DNA of 64,000 nucleotides, taken from Prorocentrum cordatum. Lineage: Eukaryota; Sar; Dinophyceae; Prorocentrales; Prorocentraceae. The notes below the pieces were generated by a model. The model searched no databases and had not been told where the DNA came from. It worked only from the letters and a program-made list of their open reading frames with translations. Of the stretch, positions 21,241-31,932 are shown one piece after another. The first letter of the stretch is position 1; each line of letters opens with the position of its first letter. A program made the position numbers and the translations under genes. Where the stretch lies: assembly GCA_963575745.1 (NCBI GenBank), contig CAUYUJ010016906.1, positions 37,501 through 101,500 of the forward strand, in the 5' to 3' direction.

Positions 21241-22560
21241 GTGGGCCACTACCTCACCACCGTGCGCACCCTTGCTACGTGGCTGGACCGAATACTTGAT
21301 TCGCTCCCACATCGATGCTGTCCGATATTATACACAGATGCGAACGGTGGCATTGGTTTATGCAGATATACGACGGAATGGCAAACATGTGAGGATAATG
21401 TTGTGGAGAATACCCGTGAAGCACGCAGAGGAGGTGCAGGAGAAGCACTCAGACGAATCACCGCCAGGCATCATATGTTCGCTTCTAACAATCGAGGGCG
21501 GCGAGAACACACTTATTTCAGCGAGAGAGGAAGCCGTCTTATTGATTATGTATTTGCGCCGTGGGGATACGCAGAGCAGATCAATAGATGTCATACCCTT
21601 CGACGACTGGGGACACAACTTCAAGCTTATCGAGGGAAGCCCCCACTCGATCACCGACCTCTCTTTCTGGAGCTCAATGTGTCAAAAGATCCCACGGTTG
21701 CTCGCCCACATCGTGAGCCGCACTTTGACAAAGATAAATTGCTGGATGCACTGAAGGGCGAGGGGGATGGCAAGGCATCTTTTCTTATTCATGTGGAGCG
21801 CACCTCGGAGGAGCAAATGGAATCATGGCCACCGCTGCTGGACAGTGGCACCCCATATGCGTTCTTTGATTACCTGGATAAAGTACTGATGAGAGCTGGA
21901 CTCGATTTATTTCGTGAGCAGGCTGACCCAGTCCGCCAAGAACAAAATCAACAGCGCCGCGAACTGCTTAGACGGCGAGCCGAAATGAGCGACAAAATGA
22001 GCGAGGGCCATGCGGGCATGCACGACATTGACACGCAGCTGAAGGCCCTCTCTCAGACCCTCAAACTCAGTCGCCTTCGGGAGAATTTGATCCGAAGGAA
22101 CCAGATCCAAGAGGATATCGAGACAGCATGGGAACAGAGAAAGACAGCACTAGCAATGAGGCTTTCACGCCAGGCGGTCAGGCGCCGCTTCGGTCCAAAA
22201 AAGCGAGACCTCAGATTAGTTCGCACGAGCATGCCCAGTCGTGACGAATGGTTTCAGGTTTGGACCCTTCCAGGAGGACAAGGAGGCATGTCAGTAGTTG
22301 AAGTTCCTCCTCCCGCACCCCCTGAAGCTGTTTTTCCAGGTCCGCTCCACCCGCCCACCCCCGACGTGATCAACATGGCCCAGGAGGATTACGAAAGAGT
22401 CCAGGAGGCGATCCAGAAGGCCCCAAGAAGAAGAGGAGTCCCAAAAAACACCCCACCCGTGGAATTGTGGCAGATGCGCATGCAACCAAGGAAAAATTTC
22501 GTTCGGCAGCGTCTGGGTATCGGTGCTTCAGATAATATTCCAGATATGCAGTTTTTGTGA
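21241..22560 (+). pseudogene. LINE A: C-terminal endonuclease and linker
   Basis: A frame of 439 residues read from a GTG; the true frame continues upstream from the C-run. Endonuclease motifs are TDANG (Asp33), SRLIDYVF (Asp102) and LDHRPL (Asp126-His127), the last being the catalytic Asp-His pair. Residues 150-340 are charged and probably helical (many Glu, Arg and Gln). Residues 350-439 are Pro-rich and then lead towards the RT. The frame stops at TGA 22558-22560, just where RT-like sequence resumes in a different frame. Confidence 0.75.
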
Positions 22561-23617
22561 AGGAGCGTTGCTGGCAGGCTTTAGAATGATACGGCACCTC
22601 GATTTGACTCCACCCCAATGGCATCACAGCAATGGAGTTGCACTGCGCAAGAGCACTGCTCACGGCCCGAAGGGCAAAAGAGTCGCGCATCTGTTCCCAG
22701 CTGTAGGGGGGTCTTTCTACGCCGGCCTGCTGCACGTTCCCGCCGAGGAGTTTGATTTCGGCTTTGTCAAGCGGAGACGCCGAGAAGGCGCAATACTTGC
22801 TGCACATGCCACCGCATGGAGGCTCACAAGAGCAGGCAGAAGCTTCGCTGCGGGCTTCAAAGATTTGTCAAACGCCTTCGGGACGGGGGACTGGAGGGAG
22901 CTCGACAAGACGGTGGGGATATTCGCCTCGACGATCGATGACATCGCATTGGGAAGACAAAGGCATCGAGAAACGCAAGTTAAACTACCGACCAACGATG
23001 ATGAGGAGGACCCATGGGTGGCACCGAGGGAAGGAGGAACGATGGGAGACCCGTATGCGGTGAAACTCTTCTTGGGAACATTCCGAAGGCCAGTAAAACG
23101 ATGGATGCAGCTAGATCAACACCCCACCTCCTCAGACCTACAGGCGACTATAAGATTGCCAGGAACAGGCGAGGGTATTTTTACCGACCTCAGCCTTTTT
23201 AAGTACGCAGACGACCTGCTGAAGTTCACGCTCGCACATGATTGCCAGCCCGTCTCTGAATTTTTCCATGCGCTCAAGCGCTCAGACGAGATCCTCGATG
23301 AGGCCGTGGATACTATAGGGTATAAGCAGAACCTCGACACACAAGTGTGTCTGTTCCATGTGGGAGGGGGCGGTTCTCTGAAGTGCAGAAGATGGATACG
23401 AGCAAACGCAGCCAGGGAACTCGGGGGCAGTGTCCAAGAGGAAGCTCGATACTTAGGCCCGCACATCAACCTATCCTGCACGTCATCCTCGGAAGTTCAT
23501 AGGCATCTAGAAGCAGCCTCGAATGGGTTCTACAGCATGGGGGACTTCTGGGTGCTCTCGGCCCCGTGGAAAGGTCACGCACCGCGTTTATCAGCATGGC
23601 CCAGAATGCCATGCTGA
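22523..23617 (+). pseudogene. LINE A: reverse transcriptase domain
   Basis: The RT would copy the element's RNA at the nicked target. A frame of 364 residues holds GPKGKRV (around 48-54, fingers), FKDLSNAFG with Asp114 (motif A), GGTMGDPYAVKLF (171-183, equivalent to the RT loop/motif B) and YADD at 228-231 (motif C). The core is readable, but the N-terminal 40 or so residues look out of frame. The real upstream continuation is spread over two other frames between 22540 and 22640. The frame also shifts near 23570 into the next piece. Confidence 0.8.
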
Positions 23618-23790
23618 GCGGCGTTGAGGCGCTCGACATTTCTGATGTACAGTACCAAAGAATGGATGCGCGACTTGCTCAGCTTGCCCGCGTTCCTCTC
23701 CGAGGACGAGGAACGAAGGAGGAGGTCATCTCAGGGCAGGGGGAGGAGGTTCAGAAGAAGATCAGCGCATGGACGAACGACCAGGATTAA
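23566..23790 (+). pseudogene. LINE A: segment after RT, up to an in-frame stop
   Basis: The frame reads AFISMAQNAMLSGVEALDI, a typical post-RT thumb stretch, and ends at TAA 23788-23790. The following piece (23824 on) is in the same frame. This single stop and the frame change near 23570 are the only breaks in this part. Confidence 0.6.
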
Positions 23791-24216
23791 AAGTTTTGGA
23801 AGATCGCCCGTTGCGAGATCGAAATGCGAGCACGACGACTTCGATGGTATCAGGACTGGAGTAAATACCCAAAGGAAAATGCCCATGCGCTCTGCTCTCC
23901 GCTCGGCAGGACCAAGTTTGAACATGGGAATGGGGCCCGCCCATACCGACCGACGGCCTACCCAAGGCTGACGAGATGTGCTTCTCCCTGGGCCAAACGC
24001 GTTCAGGACGACTTCCGCGCGGCGGCCGCTCAGATGGAGTCTGATCTGTCGGTGCACCTCGCCGACAACCCTCTGGAGTTCATGGGCCCAAATGTGGCTA
24101 AAGAATTCCGTCGGCTTGGTTTTACCGAGCTGCGAGTACGCGAGCTCCGCGCAGCCATCCCTCTCCCCGAGCACGCACCAAAGGCGCCTGTTGGGGGGGG
24201 GAAGAGGCGCCACTGA
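23791..24216 (+). pseudogene. LINE A: 3' terminal domain
   Basis: It continues the frame of the preceding piece past a stop. It includes RRLRWYQDWSKYP, FRRLGFTELRVRELRAA and a basic end (GGGKRRH). A run of eight G lies just before the stop. I do not know a function for this domain. Its position at the end of the polyprotein and lack of RNase H motifs distinguish it from LINE B. Confidence 0.5.
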
Positions 24217-24915
24217 GGAGGCCGCGGCTTAAACTGAACCCCCCCTTCGCATAATTCCGCCCAAGAAAAGCCGACATGTAGCCGTGCCCTGTGGGCGAGC
24301 AGCTTTCCTGCGAGCGTGGCTTTTTTCATTGAGCGAGCAGCTTTTCTGCGCGCGCGAGTAGCTAGAGCTTCGGCGCGTTTGAGTGTCGGGCGCGCCGGTC
24401 TGCTCTAGCGCAGCCCGCGCGAGCTTCAACCCGATTCGACTGCGGATCTGTGCGTGCGCCATCGCTCCATGATGCGTTCTGCGAGCTTCAGGACATGGCG
24501 TGTTTTTTGTTGTCGCTGTGATGATGCGCGCGCCCCGCACGGGCGCCTTCGTCTGCCCTGGCCGATTGGGTGGGCACTGCAAGATCTTGCAAGGTTTAGG
24601 GGTCTCTCGCGCTTTTCGTCGGTCCGGGTCTCTTCGCGGTTTTCGCGCTCACGGGCGTCCAGCGGGATCGCCCGTAAGATGCAGGTGGCGCGCGCCTTTC
24701 CCCCGTTCGTTTGTTGCTATTTTGGTTGTGCGGGAAAATGACAGTCCGTTTTATTGCAATACAAGCACGTAGAAATCATCAGCAAAAAACCTTCCCGCTC
24801 ATCCCGCGCCCTTGGACTCCCTCCCACGGCAATCACCCCCCACAAGACCAGCCCCAATATGCACTTTGATGGCGGGGGCTTATGTGACCCCGACGTCGGG
24901 CTCACTCATTCGTTT
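24217..24915. other. No gene seen
   Basis: GC-rich sequence (GCGCGC stretches) downstream of LINE A. It includes GAGCGAGCAGCTTTTCTGCG/GGCGAGCAGCTTTCCTGCGA, which form a short 48-bp direct duplication near 24293-24350. Confidence 0.5.
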
Positions 24916-24919
24916 CTTT

Positions 24920-25085
24920 GACATGTCTCCTCCACCCTTCATCCCTCCTTGGTCCTCCCTCCTCCCTTCTCGTCCCTCCCTCCTCGTTCCTCCCTCATCC
25001 TCCCTCCTCCCTCCCTCCTCGCTCCTCCCTCCTCCCTCTTCCCTCCTTCGCCCCCCTCCTACCTCCTTCGCTCCCTTCCTCGTCA
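24920..25085 (+). repeat. CCT/CTC microsatellite
   Basis: CTCC-rich imperfect repeats. Confidence 0.85.
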
Positions 25086-25184
25086 TCCGAACCATGGATA
25101 ATCTTCAATGCCAGACATCTCGATTGAAGGCCATTCCCAGTGCTCCCATAGCATTTTGGCCTCATGTTTGCCTCGCCTGCGCCT

Positions 25185-25424
25185 CGGCTGTCCCGCGGCT
25201 GTCCCGCGGCTGTCCCGCGGATGTCCCGCGGCTGTCCCGCGGCTGTCCCGCGGCTGTCCCGCGGCGGGCCGCGGCTTTACTGGCCCGGGCCGCAGCTTTA
25301 TTGCCCGACGGCCCGCTTTGCTTCGGCTGTCCCGCGGCTGTCCCGCGGCTGTCCCGCGGCTGTCCCGCGGCTGTCCCGTGGCTGTCCCGCGGCTGTCCCG
25401 TGGCTGTCCCGCGGCTGTCCCGGC
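25185..25424 (+). repeat. 11-bp minisatellite (CGGCTGTCCCG)
   Basis: Seven units (one with A for C) from 25185, then an interruption containing GGGCCGCGGCTTTACTGGCC, then nine units (two starting TGG) from 25326. Since 11 is not a multiple of three, each frame cycles through a Ser-Arg-Gly-Cys-Pro-Ala-Ala-Val-Pro-Arg-Leu period, which explains the repetitive frames here. Confidence 0.95.
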
Positions 25425-26130
25425 GCAGTCTGGCGCTGTCATATTACACTTGAACATGTGTTTTCGGTCGCCAATATCAGCGGCACGCGGCACTCCGTCC
25501 GGCCCCACACAGTCGGTATCATCATTATAGTTGCATTGTTGCTTGCGGACACTGCTCGGAACAACGAGAAGGCGACGCCAACTTGTTCATAGTATTGTCA
25601 TTAAAGGAGTTGGGCTTCCCGGGGGCCTCCTGGGGGAGCGCCGTGGCCACTTGGAGCCGCCTTGGGGCGGCCGCGGGGCATCTCGGAGGCAAATTGGGAG
25701 GTATCTTGAACGACGTTGGGTGCTCACGAGTCATATTTGAGGTCATCATGGGCTTTCTGGGGCCGTCGCGGAGCCATTTTGGGCCATCTTAGGCGCTCTA
25801 GCCCATCGCGGGGGAAGAGCTTCAGACCCATGGTTTTAGGAAGAGGGCGACGCATGGGGGGGCAAAGCGATTCCCTGATTCCATTCACGCCGATCGCTTC
25901 CAGTGAAAGTTCATGTGCGCGCCATTGTATTCACGCACGCGTTCTCGTGTGTGCGCGTTCAGTTGCGCGCGTTTTCTCGCGCGCGCATGCGTTTCCACAC
26001 TGCCCTCCAATTATTGGCCATGTGTGTCTCGCCGTTTCGACCTACCGACGCCTGTTTTTACCGATGTTTGTAAGAGATCACATGCCCCGGAATTTCCTAC
26101 ACCTGTTCAACAACCAGGGCATGCATTCAA
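25425..26130. other. No gene seen
   Basis: Mixed sequence. At 25770 the 11-base string AGCCATTTTGG resembles the spliced leader core but the match stops there. Confidence 0.45.
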
Positions 26131-27280
26131 TTGCATATGCACTTGCCGTTTCACACCGAGTTATATATGCCCGGACTTGCGTGTGCATATTGTGCCGTCT
26201 CGGCGCTCTCTTGTCGTTCGCCCTCCACGTTGCTTTCCTTTTCTGTGTCCGCCAGGTCCGTGACCGTGTCTGTTCCTGTCAAGGATGTAGTTCCTATGGA
26301 TATCCCCTTCGTGGAAGATCGTCCCTGTGTCGCCGACATGCTACCCCGTCGCTATGCTACAGCAGTGCTGCAGCTGCGCAGCCGTCCTCAGTCGTGCTGC
26401 TGCGGCTATGTCGCGGCGTCCCGCGGCGATGCCGCCCAAGAGCCCGCTTTGCTTCGGCTGCCCCGATGCTGCCCCGCGGCTGTCCCGCGCGCCCTTTTCA
26501 GCGCAGGGCGGGGTCGCCTCGACGAACGCAAGCCGCGGCCTCCTCAGGCGCCACCTCTACCGTGGAAGTGCGAATGGCCCGACGGGGAAACAACGTGTCC
26601 TGCTGCTTTTCGTACAAAGCGAGACTTACTAGAGCATATGCGACATCGACGCAGAGTTCGAAACCTCGGCCACCTACTATCGCCTACTAATGCATGCATC
26701 TACTGCCGCCGCTCGTTCGCATCCAGGATAATTGCTTTTCGCCATTCACCGCAGTCGGTCACAAAAGGCATGCGCAGCACCAGGGGCCCCACAAAATTCT
26801 ATGATGTTCGTGCGCCGACGAGTTTAGCATGCACGATATGCGAGTTCAAGGGATCCGACCATGCCGACCTCTGCAGCCATATTGCCCAGCATCTTCCTGC
26901 GAGGCTGACCCCACTTGACCGTGACAATGAGCACGGCCGACGTAGCGATGCCAGGATGGATGAAGCAGCTGCACGAGAGCCCACCTTTGGCAGGGCCACC
27001 CGCCCCCAAGAAGCCGCACGCGGGGGGGGCAAGTCGGAGGACGACAAGAAGTTGCTCTACGTGCCGGCGCGCTTGGTCCTGGCAGACAGCCGCGCCATCG
27101 CAGAAGTCATCGGCGCGGTCTTCACCGCGTTCGAGGTCGCCGACGGCGACGGCGGCATGCCCACGGCCCTCCGCGAGGCGGGCAAGCGCTACGACGCGCA
27201 GAGCAAGGACTGGAAAGAGAAGCAGGCCCAGGGTCAGAGTATCGACTGGGGCCCGATGGGGCCCACCGCATGTCTAGATC
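26131..27280 (+). pseudogene. C2H2-like zinc-finger ORF, N-terminal part
   Basis: The real content starts near residue 140; earlier residues overlap minisatellite-like DNA and may be untranslated. Three Cys/His clusters follow. Finger 1 is C147-x8-C156-x12-H169-x2-H172. Finger 2 is C189-x2-C192-x12-H205, with no second His. Finger 3 is C234-x2-C237-x12-H250-x3-H254, a classical C2H2 spacing. After a basic stretch comes an LVLADSRAIAEVIGAVF segment of balanced composition. The frame shifts between about 27260 and 27285, and the protein continues in the next feature. Finger-bearing first ORFs are known in LINEs, and two LINEs lie upstream, so a retroelement ORF1 is one reading. A decayed host gene is another. 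Confidence 0.5.
26400..26490 (+). repeat. Decayed copy of the 11-bp minisatellite and its flank
   Basis: CCCGCTTTGCTTCGGCTG, which abuts the second block at 25308, recurs at about 26443 and is followed by GCCCCGATGCTGCCCCGC and CGGCTGTCCCG. Confidence 0.7.
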
Positions 27281-27637
27281 TTTCCCGCGGGCGTCTTCTG
27301 GGCCGTGAACACGTTCGAGGGCGATCTGCAGAAGGGGTGGCGCGAGTTCTGGGATGCAGTGATCACGAAGTCCACCCCGCAGCAGCTGTCGGAGCTGGCC
27401 CTTCATGTTCGATGGCGCCCGGACAAGGGCAAGAAAGAGAACGCAGACGCGCCGAAGGGGGGGATCGTCTGGGCGCTGGACCCGAACCACGAGCATGCGA
27501 ACAACCTGCGCCAGCTGATCTTGAAGTCGATGGCGGCACTCAACGGAGTGCGCAAAACAGGAGCCGCTCCCCGAGGCCCGCTCGAGAGGGAGGTCGCTCG
27601 CACTATCGAGGCCCAGGGCGAAGGGAAGTTGTTCTGA
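27281..27637 (+). pseudogene. Zinc-finger ORF, C-terminal part in a shifted frame
   Basis: It continues from the finger ORF after a one- or two-base indel near 27270-27285. The frame reads GVFWAVNTFEGDLQKGWREF, PQQLSELALHVRW and GIVWALDPNHEHANNLRQL, and ends at a stop at 27635-27637. The composition is like a folded alpha/beta protein. I do not recognise the family. The long frame that continues from the finger ORF past 27280 is a shadow of this one. Confidence 0.45.
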
Positions 27638-28344
27638 GTGAGGGCAGCGCAGCGAGGGTGAGTTCAGATTTTGCCTGGGGGGGGGGCTGAGGAGCATTTG
27701 TTTGTCCTAGGGGCTTGGACGGTGGTTCCCGTTCCTTTGGAGGCCGAGCCCAGACCTACAGACATCCTCACCCCCCCCCCCCCCCCCTCACTAGATTAAG
27801 CACGAACTCAGAGCATACGCGTTTTAGTGTAGCAGCATCGGCGAACATTGCAACCAGTATGGTTGCAGCAGCGTCTAGCCAGCAGCTTAGCGATTACGAT
27901 CGTGGGCGGGGGGGTGGGACTACGGTTGGGCGGGACGACTCGAGCAGACGACGGGCGACCCCTCCGATTTCGAGAGGAGCGAGCCCGACCGTGTGGTCCA
28001 CTAGTGTTAGGTATCAGGAGCTTTTGAGGAGTGGGAGGCTCCCAATGCCACGAATCCCTGGGGGGCAGGCCCCCACTGTCCCCACCGTCACCCTCCCCCC
28101 TCGTCCTCCGAGGGGGGGGGGGGGGGGGGCGGGGTGCGCGCCTCGGACCCCTGAGGGCGCCCTCCAGGGATGCGCGCCCGCAGTGAAGGTTGCCCTTATA
28201 GGGGCAGTGCGCCCTGTGGGCGACAGCACAGAGCTCACGTCCAGAGGCTGATCGGCGTTCAAACGAAATGCCCCCCCAGAGTCCGCACGGTTTTTTGTTC
28301 AGTATGTCTGACCACAGCCATGCACCAGGATTCCACGGGCGATT
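27638..28344. other. No gene; homopolymer-rich
   Basis: C-run at 27770-27787 and G-run near 28113-28131. A plus-strand frame at 27715-28251 is low-complexity and has no domain. Confidence 0.5.
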
Positions 28345-29470
28345 GCTTGCTTGCTTGCTCCTCCTCCTCCTCCTCCTCCTCCTCCCCCACCTCCCTCCTT
28401 CGTCCCCCTCCTCCTTCGTCCTCCTCCTCTCTTCTCCTCGTCGTCCTCCTCCTCCTCCTCCCCTCCTCCTCCCCCTCCTCCCCTTCCCCTCCTACTCCTC
28501 CTCCTCTCCTTTCCTCCTCCTCCTCCTCCTCCTCCTCCTCCTCTCCTCCTCCTCCTCCTCCTCCTCCTCTCCTCCCTCCCCTCCCCCTCCTACTCCTCCT
28601 CCTCCTCCTCCTCCTCCTCCTCCTCCTCCTTTTCCTCCTCCTCCTCTCTCCTCTTCTCCTCCTCCCTCCTCCTCCTCATCCTCCTCCTCCGCATCCTCCT
28701 GCTCCTCCTCCTCCTCCTCCTCCTCCTCCTCCTCCTCTCCTCCTCCTCTTCCTCCTCCTCCTCCTCCCACCCCTCCTCCTCCCCCTCGCCCTGCCTCCTC
28801 CTCCTCCTCCTCCTCCTCCTCCTCCTCCTCCTCCTCCTCCTCCCCTCCTCCCTCCTCCTCCTCTCTTCCTCCCCCACCTCCCTCCTTCGTCCTCCTCCCC
28901 TCCTTCGTCCTTCCTCCTTCTCCTCCTCCATACTCCTCCTCGTCCCCCTCCCTCCTCCTCCCCTCCTCCTCTTCTCCTCGTCCTCCTCCTCCTTATCCTC
29001 CCCTTTTTTCCGCCCCCACCCCCCTCCTTCGTCCTCACCTCCTCCTTCGTCCTCCTCCTCTCTTCCTCTCCTTCCTCTCCTCCTCCTCCTCCTCCTCCTC
29101 CTCCTCTCTCCTCCTCCTCCTCCTCCCCCTCCTCCTCCTCCGCCCTTCCTCCTCATGTCTCCTCCTCCTCCTCCTCCTCCTCCTCCTCCTCCTCCTCCTC
29201 CTCTCCTCCCTTCCTCCTCCTCTCTTCCTCCTCCTCCTCATCCTCCCCATCCCCATCCACCTCCCTCCTTCGTCCTCCACATCCTTATTCCTCCTCCTCT
29301 CTCCTCATCCGTACTCCTCCTCCGCCCCCCTCCTCCCTCTACTCCTACTTCCTACTCCTACTACTACTCCTACTACTGCTATTCCTCCTCCTCCCCCTCT
29401 TCCTTTTCCTCCTCCACCTCCTCCTCCCCCTCCCCCTCCTCTTCCCTCCTCCTTTTCCTCCACCCTGAGA
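28345..29470 (+). repeat. CCT microsatellite desert, about 1.1 kb
   Basis: CCT with CTC, CTT and TAC variants, interrupted by related blocks such as CCCCCACCTCCCTCCTTCGT (28386, 28869) that also occur at 20637. This points to amplification by block duplication as well as slippage. ORFs of about 400 codons here are shadows. Confidence 0.95.
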
Positions 29471-30044
29471 CAATACAGACACTACTCTCCCTCCCCCCCC
29501 AGAAGTGTTCCAGACGATATCACGCGCCATCCGCGTGCTGTCAGCTATTTACATAATGATTTCAACCATTGAGATTCCCTTTTGAGCTTTGCAATTCGTT
29601 GTTGTTCGATGTTTCACAAGGGTGCTCCCGCTGCAGCGTGGGCCTCGTTGTTGGATCGGCGCGATGCTCAGGTCGTTCAGGGTGGCGCTTACGCCCCAGC
29701 ACAGGCCTCTTCTGGATCCGAGTCTTGCCTCATCGTGACCCACCCCCCGAGCGTTCCCCCCCCTCCATGTTTCCCTGGTCCTCCTGTTTCTCCCGCTCCT
29801 TCCACTCCAGTCTTGCTGCTGCTGTTCGTCTCACCCCAGCGCGGGCTTCTCTTCTGAATCAGAGTATCTCTTCATGTTGCCGCCCCCCTCATTTCCCCTC
29901 CTCCGCCGCCCCCTGGTCCTCCTTTCCCTCCTGATACTTCCGATTGAGTTCCTGCCGCTGCTGTTTGTCTTCACCCTTCTCTTCCTGCTTCTCCTCCTGC
30001 TCACCCGCCGCCTTCTTCTCCTGTGCACGCAGCTCCCCTGTTTT
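29471..30044. other. No gene seen
   Basis: Mixed to pyrimidine-rich. GGTGCTCCCGCTGCAGCGT at 29620 resembles a sub-repeat of the 4.2-5.2-kb array. Confidence 0.45.
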
Positions 30045-30225
30045 CCCGATCGCGCATAACACGAAGTTGCCGTTCTGTGTGAGTCGCAGGTCGGCCATGA
30101 CACGCGTCCGCGGATACAGCAAACTCAGCGCCATGGGAAAGCATGGGAGGGCGGGATGGAATGTCAGGTGAGGCGCGAGCGCACCTAGCTTGTCCTCCTC
30201 CTCCTCTTCCTCCGTTCTCCTCCTC
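30045..30225 (+). mobile_element. SINE-like repeat REP-16 with pyrimidine tail, copy 2
   Basis: GGCCATGACACGCGTCCGCG, AGCGCCATGGGAAAGCATGG and GGCGCGAGCGCACCTAGCTT are followed by a CCTCCTCCTCCTC tail. This matches copy 3 along most of its length and copy 1 in its second half. Confidence 0.55.
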
Positions 30226-30474
30226 AACCGTATTCCCGATGCAGGGAGTGATGAGCCTCATGGCCATAAAAGTTTCTACCGACGTTGTCTCTTGAGGGGG
30301 TTCAACTCCGTGCCGAAGCGAGCCCAAAGGGCCACATTGGTCAGGGGTCCCGCGGGAGTTCCATCTGTCTTGCCTAGTCCCTAACAGCAGAGCCGAGTCC
30401 CCCTCTACCTGAGGTTAGGATTCACCAACTGCCAATGCTTCCAGCTTCTCCTCCTCCATCCTCCTCCTCCGCCC

Positions 30475-30530
30475 GTCGTCCTCCTCTTCCTCCTCCTCCT
30501 CCTCCTCCTCATCCTCGTCCATTACATGCG
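30475..30530 (+). repeat. CCT microsatellite, short
   Basis: CCT run within 30445-30530. Confidence 0.85.
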
Positions 30531-30544
30531 GCGCCATGAAGCAT

Positions 30545-30896
30545 CCAGGTCTGCCAGACGGGGTCCGAGGAAAAGGGGGAAGAGGACCGCGTCGCGTCGC
30601 CGATGTGTCTGCGATGTGGTTTGATGTGGAATCTGACTTTGTCCACGCCGATGCCACCGAGTGCGGGAAGGAAACGGGGTCGATTGCGCCGGCATTGGCG
30701 CGTAAGCATCAGGGCGCGCGCAAGCGCGCTCGTGTCCAATGTGGCGTGCCGCACTGGCGGCCCGCGTAAGCCATAGCTGTGTCATTTTGCGTAAGAGCAG
30801 TTTTTGTTCGTCGTTCACGCGTGCATATCCCATGCATCGGCGATGCGGCGCAATTCTCCGACCCCATCCACTCGGACCGCAGTTGGGAGGCCTCCT
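30545..30896 (+). mobile_element. TIR-5 element with a nested insertion
   Basis: The left arm (GACGGGGTCCGAGG, GTCGCGTCGCCGATG, then TTTGTCCACGCCGATG) matches the left half of the elements at 45778, 56324 and 56889. The right arm (GCATCGGCGATGCGGCG, TCTCCGACCCCATCCACTCG, GGGAGGCCTCC) lies about 140 bp further away than in those copies. The extra DNA contains REP-13. Confidence 0.6.
30689..30800 (+). repeat. Dispersed repeat REP-13, copy 2 (inside TIR-5)
   Basis: CCGGCATTGGCGCGTAAGCA, GCGCTCGTGTCCAATGTGGC and GGCGGCCCGCGTAAGC match 3674-3765. Confidence 0.6.
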
Positions 30897-31803
30897 ACAC
30901 ACGTCGCCATGAAGCGACCGGGTCCTGAGGAGACGGGCGCCAGGCTTCCAGTTGCCTTTCTCGGCCTCTGCGGCCGTCCATGGGCGCAGGGCCGTCAAAA
31001 GATGGCTCGGCATGGGGAGCTTGTCCGGTCCGGGGGGGTAGGCTCTGGGGTCCAGGGCCCGCTTCCCGCAGGACCCGCTCTCAGGTCTCCGACGGCATGA
31101 TTCGTGGCGCCCGGGCGCTGTTCTTCGACTTGGGCCCTTGGGGGCCCGTTGTCGGGCCCAGGGGGGCCAGGGGCCATCGGGAAGGGATCCCGGGTTACAC
31201 ACTGGCCCCAGGGAGGAGGCCAGGGCCTCAGGGGTCGCGGATCGAGAAAGTCAGGTCGTCACGTCGTCGGATGTCGGGGAGTTGGTCCAGTCCCAGCGGG
31301 AAGCTCCGAGGTCCCGGACCAATTCCCCTCAGGACCCGTTGGATTCATGCCGAATGCGCCATGATGGTTGAGGTTGATCGTGTCTCCTCCTCCTCCTCCT
31401 CCTCCTCCTCCTCCTCCTCCTCCTCCTCCTCGTCCTCCTGCTTCAGCTGGCTTCTAGAGGGCTCCAGGTTCCGTCATGGCACGGGCCAAGGCCATCATCT
31501 CCCCTGTTAGTTTTCGGGTCCTCCTTACAGGCCCTTGTGCCCCCGTAGGAACCAGTCTTGTCTCTTCCGATTTGTTTGGGGCCCGGGATGGCCCCGATCA
31601 GATTCCGCTGTCTTTGTCATCCTCTCGGGCTGGGGCTCGGGGCAAGCATATATCGCGTTCGTGTAAAGCTCAAGTTGTGATTTTGCTGGAACAGCGTAGT
31701 CGGGAGGACCTCGATCAAGCCTCGGTCTGGGCCGTCCGTCACGTGTGGGGAAGTCTCTGGAGTCTTAGGTTTCCTGGTCTTAAAGACGGGACTAGAGGTG
31801 GCC
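30897..31803. other. No gene; contains a CCT run
   Basis: GC-rich sequence with GGCCC/GGGCC clusters (31120-31240), CCT microsatellite at 31384-31440 and no recognisable domain. Confidence 0.5.
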
Positions 31804-31932
31804 TTGGCATCGTTCGGACGTGCGCATTGTTTGTCGGCGAGGACCCTCGAGGTGCATCTTGGATCACCTAGTACAAGAGGCACGCACGAAACCGAAGCAT
31901 GCACGGGGAATGGACGTCCGAGCGATGGCAAG
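31804..31932. mobile_element. TIR-6 element copy 1
   Basis: Left TTGGCATCGTTCGGACGTGC and right ACGTCCGAGCGATGGCAA are inverted repeats of about 18-22 bp. The interior GGCGAGGACCNTCGAGG and GATCA are shared with 48591-48708. Length is about 129 bp with no ORF. Confidence 0.75.

Larger units (their letters stand above)
20859..24216 (+). mobile_element. LINE-type retrotransposon A, degenerate
   Basis: The order is an endonuclease (EEP family), a charged linker, a reverse transcriptase and a 3' domain, all on the plus strand, as in non-LTR retrotransposons. The parts are split by frame changes near 21211-21235, 22540-22640 and 23570, and by a stop at 23788-23790. The copy is therefore dead. Unlike LINE B it shows no RNase H after the RT, so it probably belongs to a different family. 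No poly(A) or clear target-site duplication was seen. Confidence 0.8.

Noticed and set aside
19127-21299. Very long plus and minus frames (up to 700 codons) over the CCT arrays
   Set aside because: They are poly-Leu, Pro, Ser, Arg and Glu shadows of CCT repeats. Only the last part of one frame (from 20859) carries real endonuclease sequence.
25185-25424. Regular short repeats resembling a CRISPR array
   Set aside because: Units are 11 bp in tandem with no unique spacers, and the window is eukaryotic.
25760-25790. Second spliced-leader match (AGCCATTTTGG)
   Set aside because: Only 11 bases match before it diverges, and the surroundings are rich in similar GGGCCATCTTGG-type strings.
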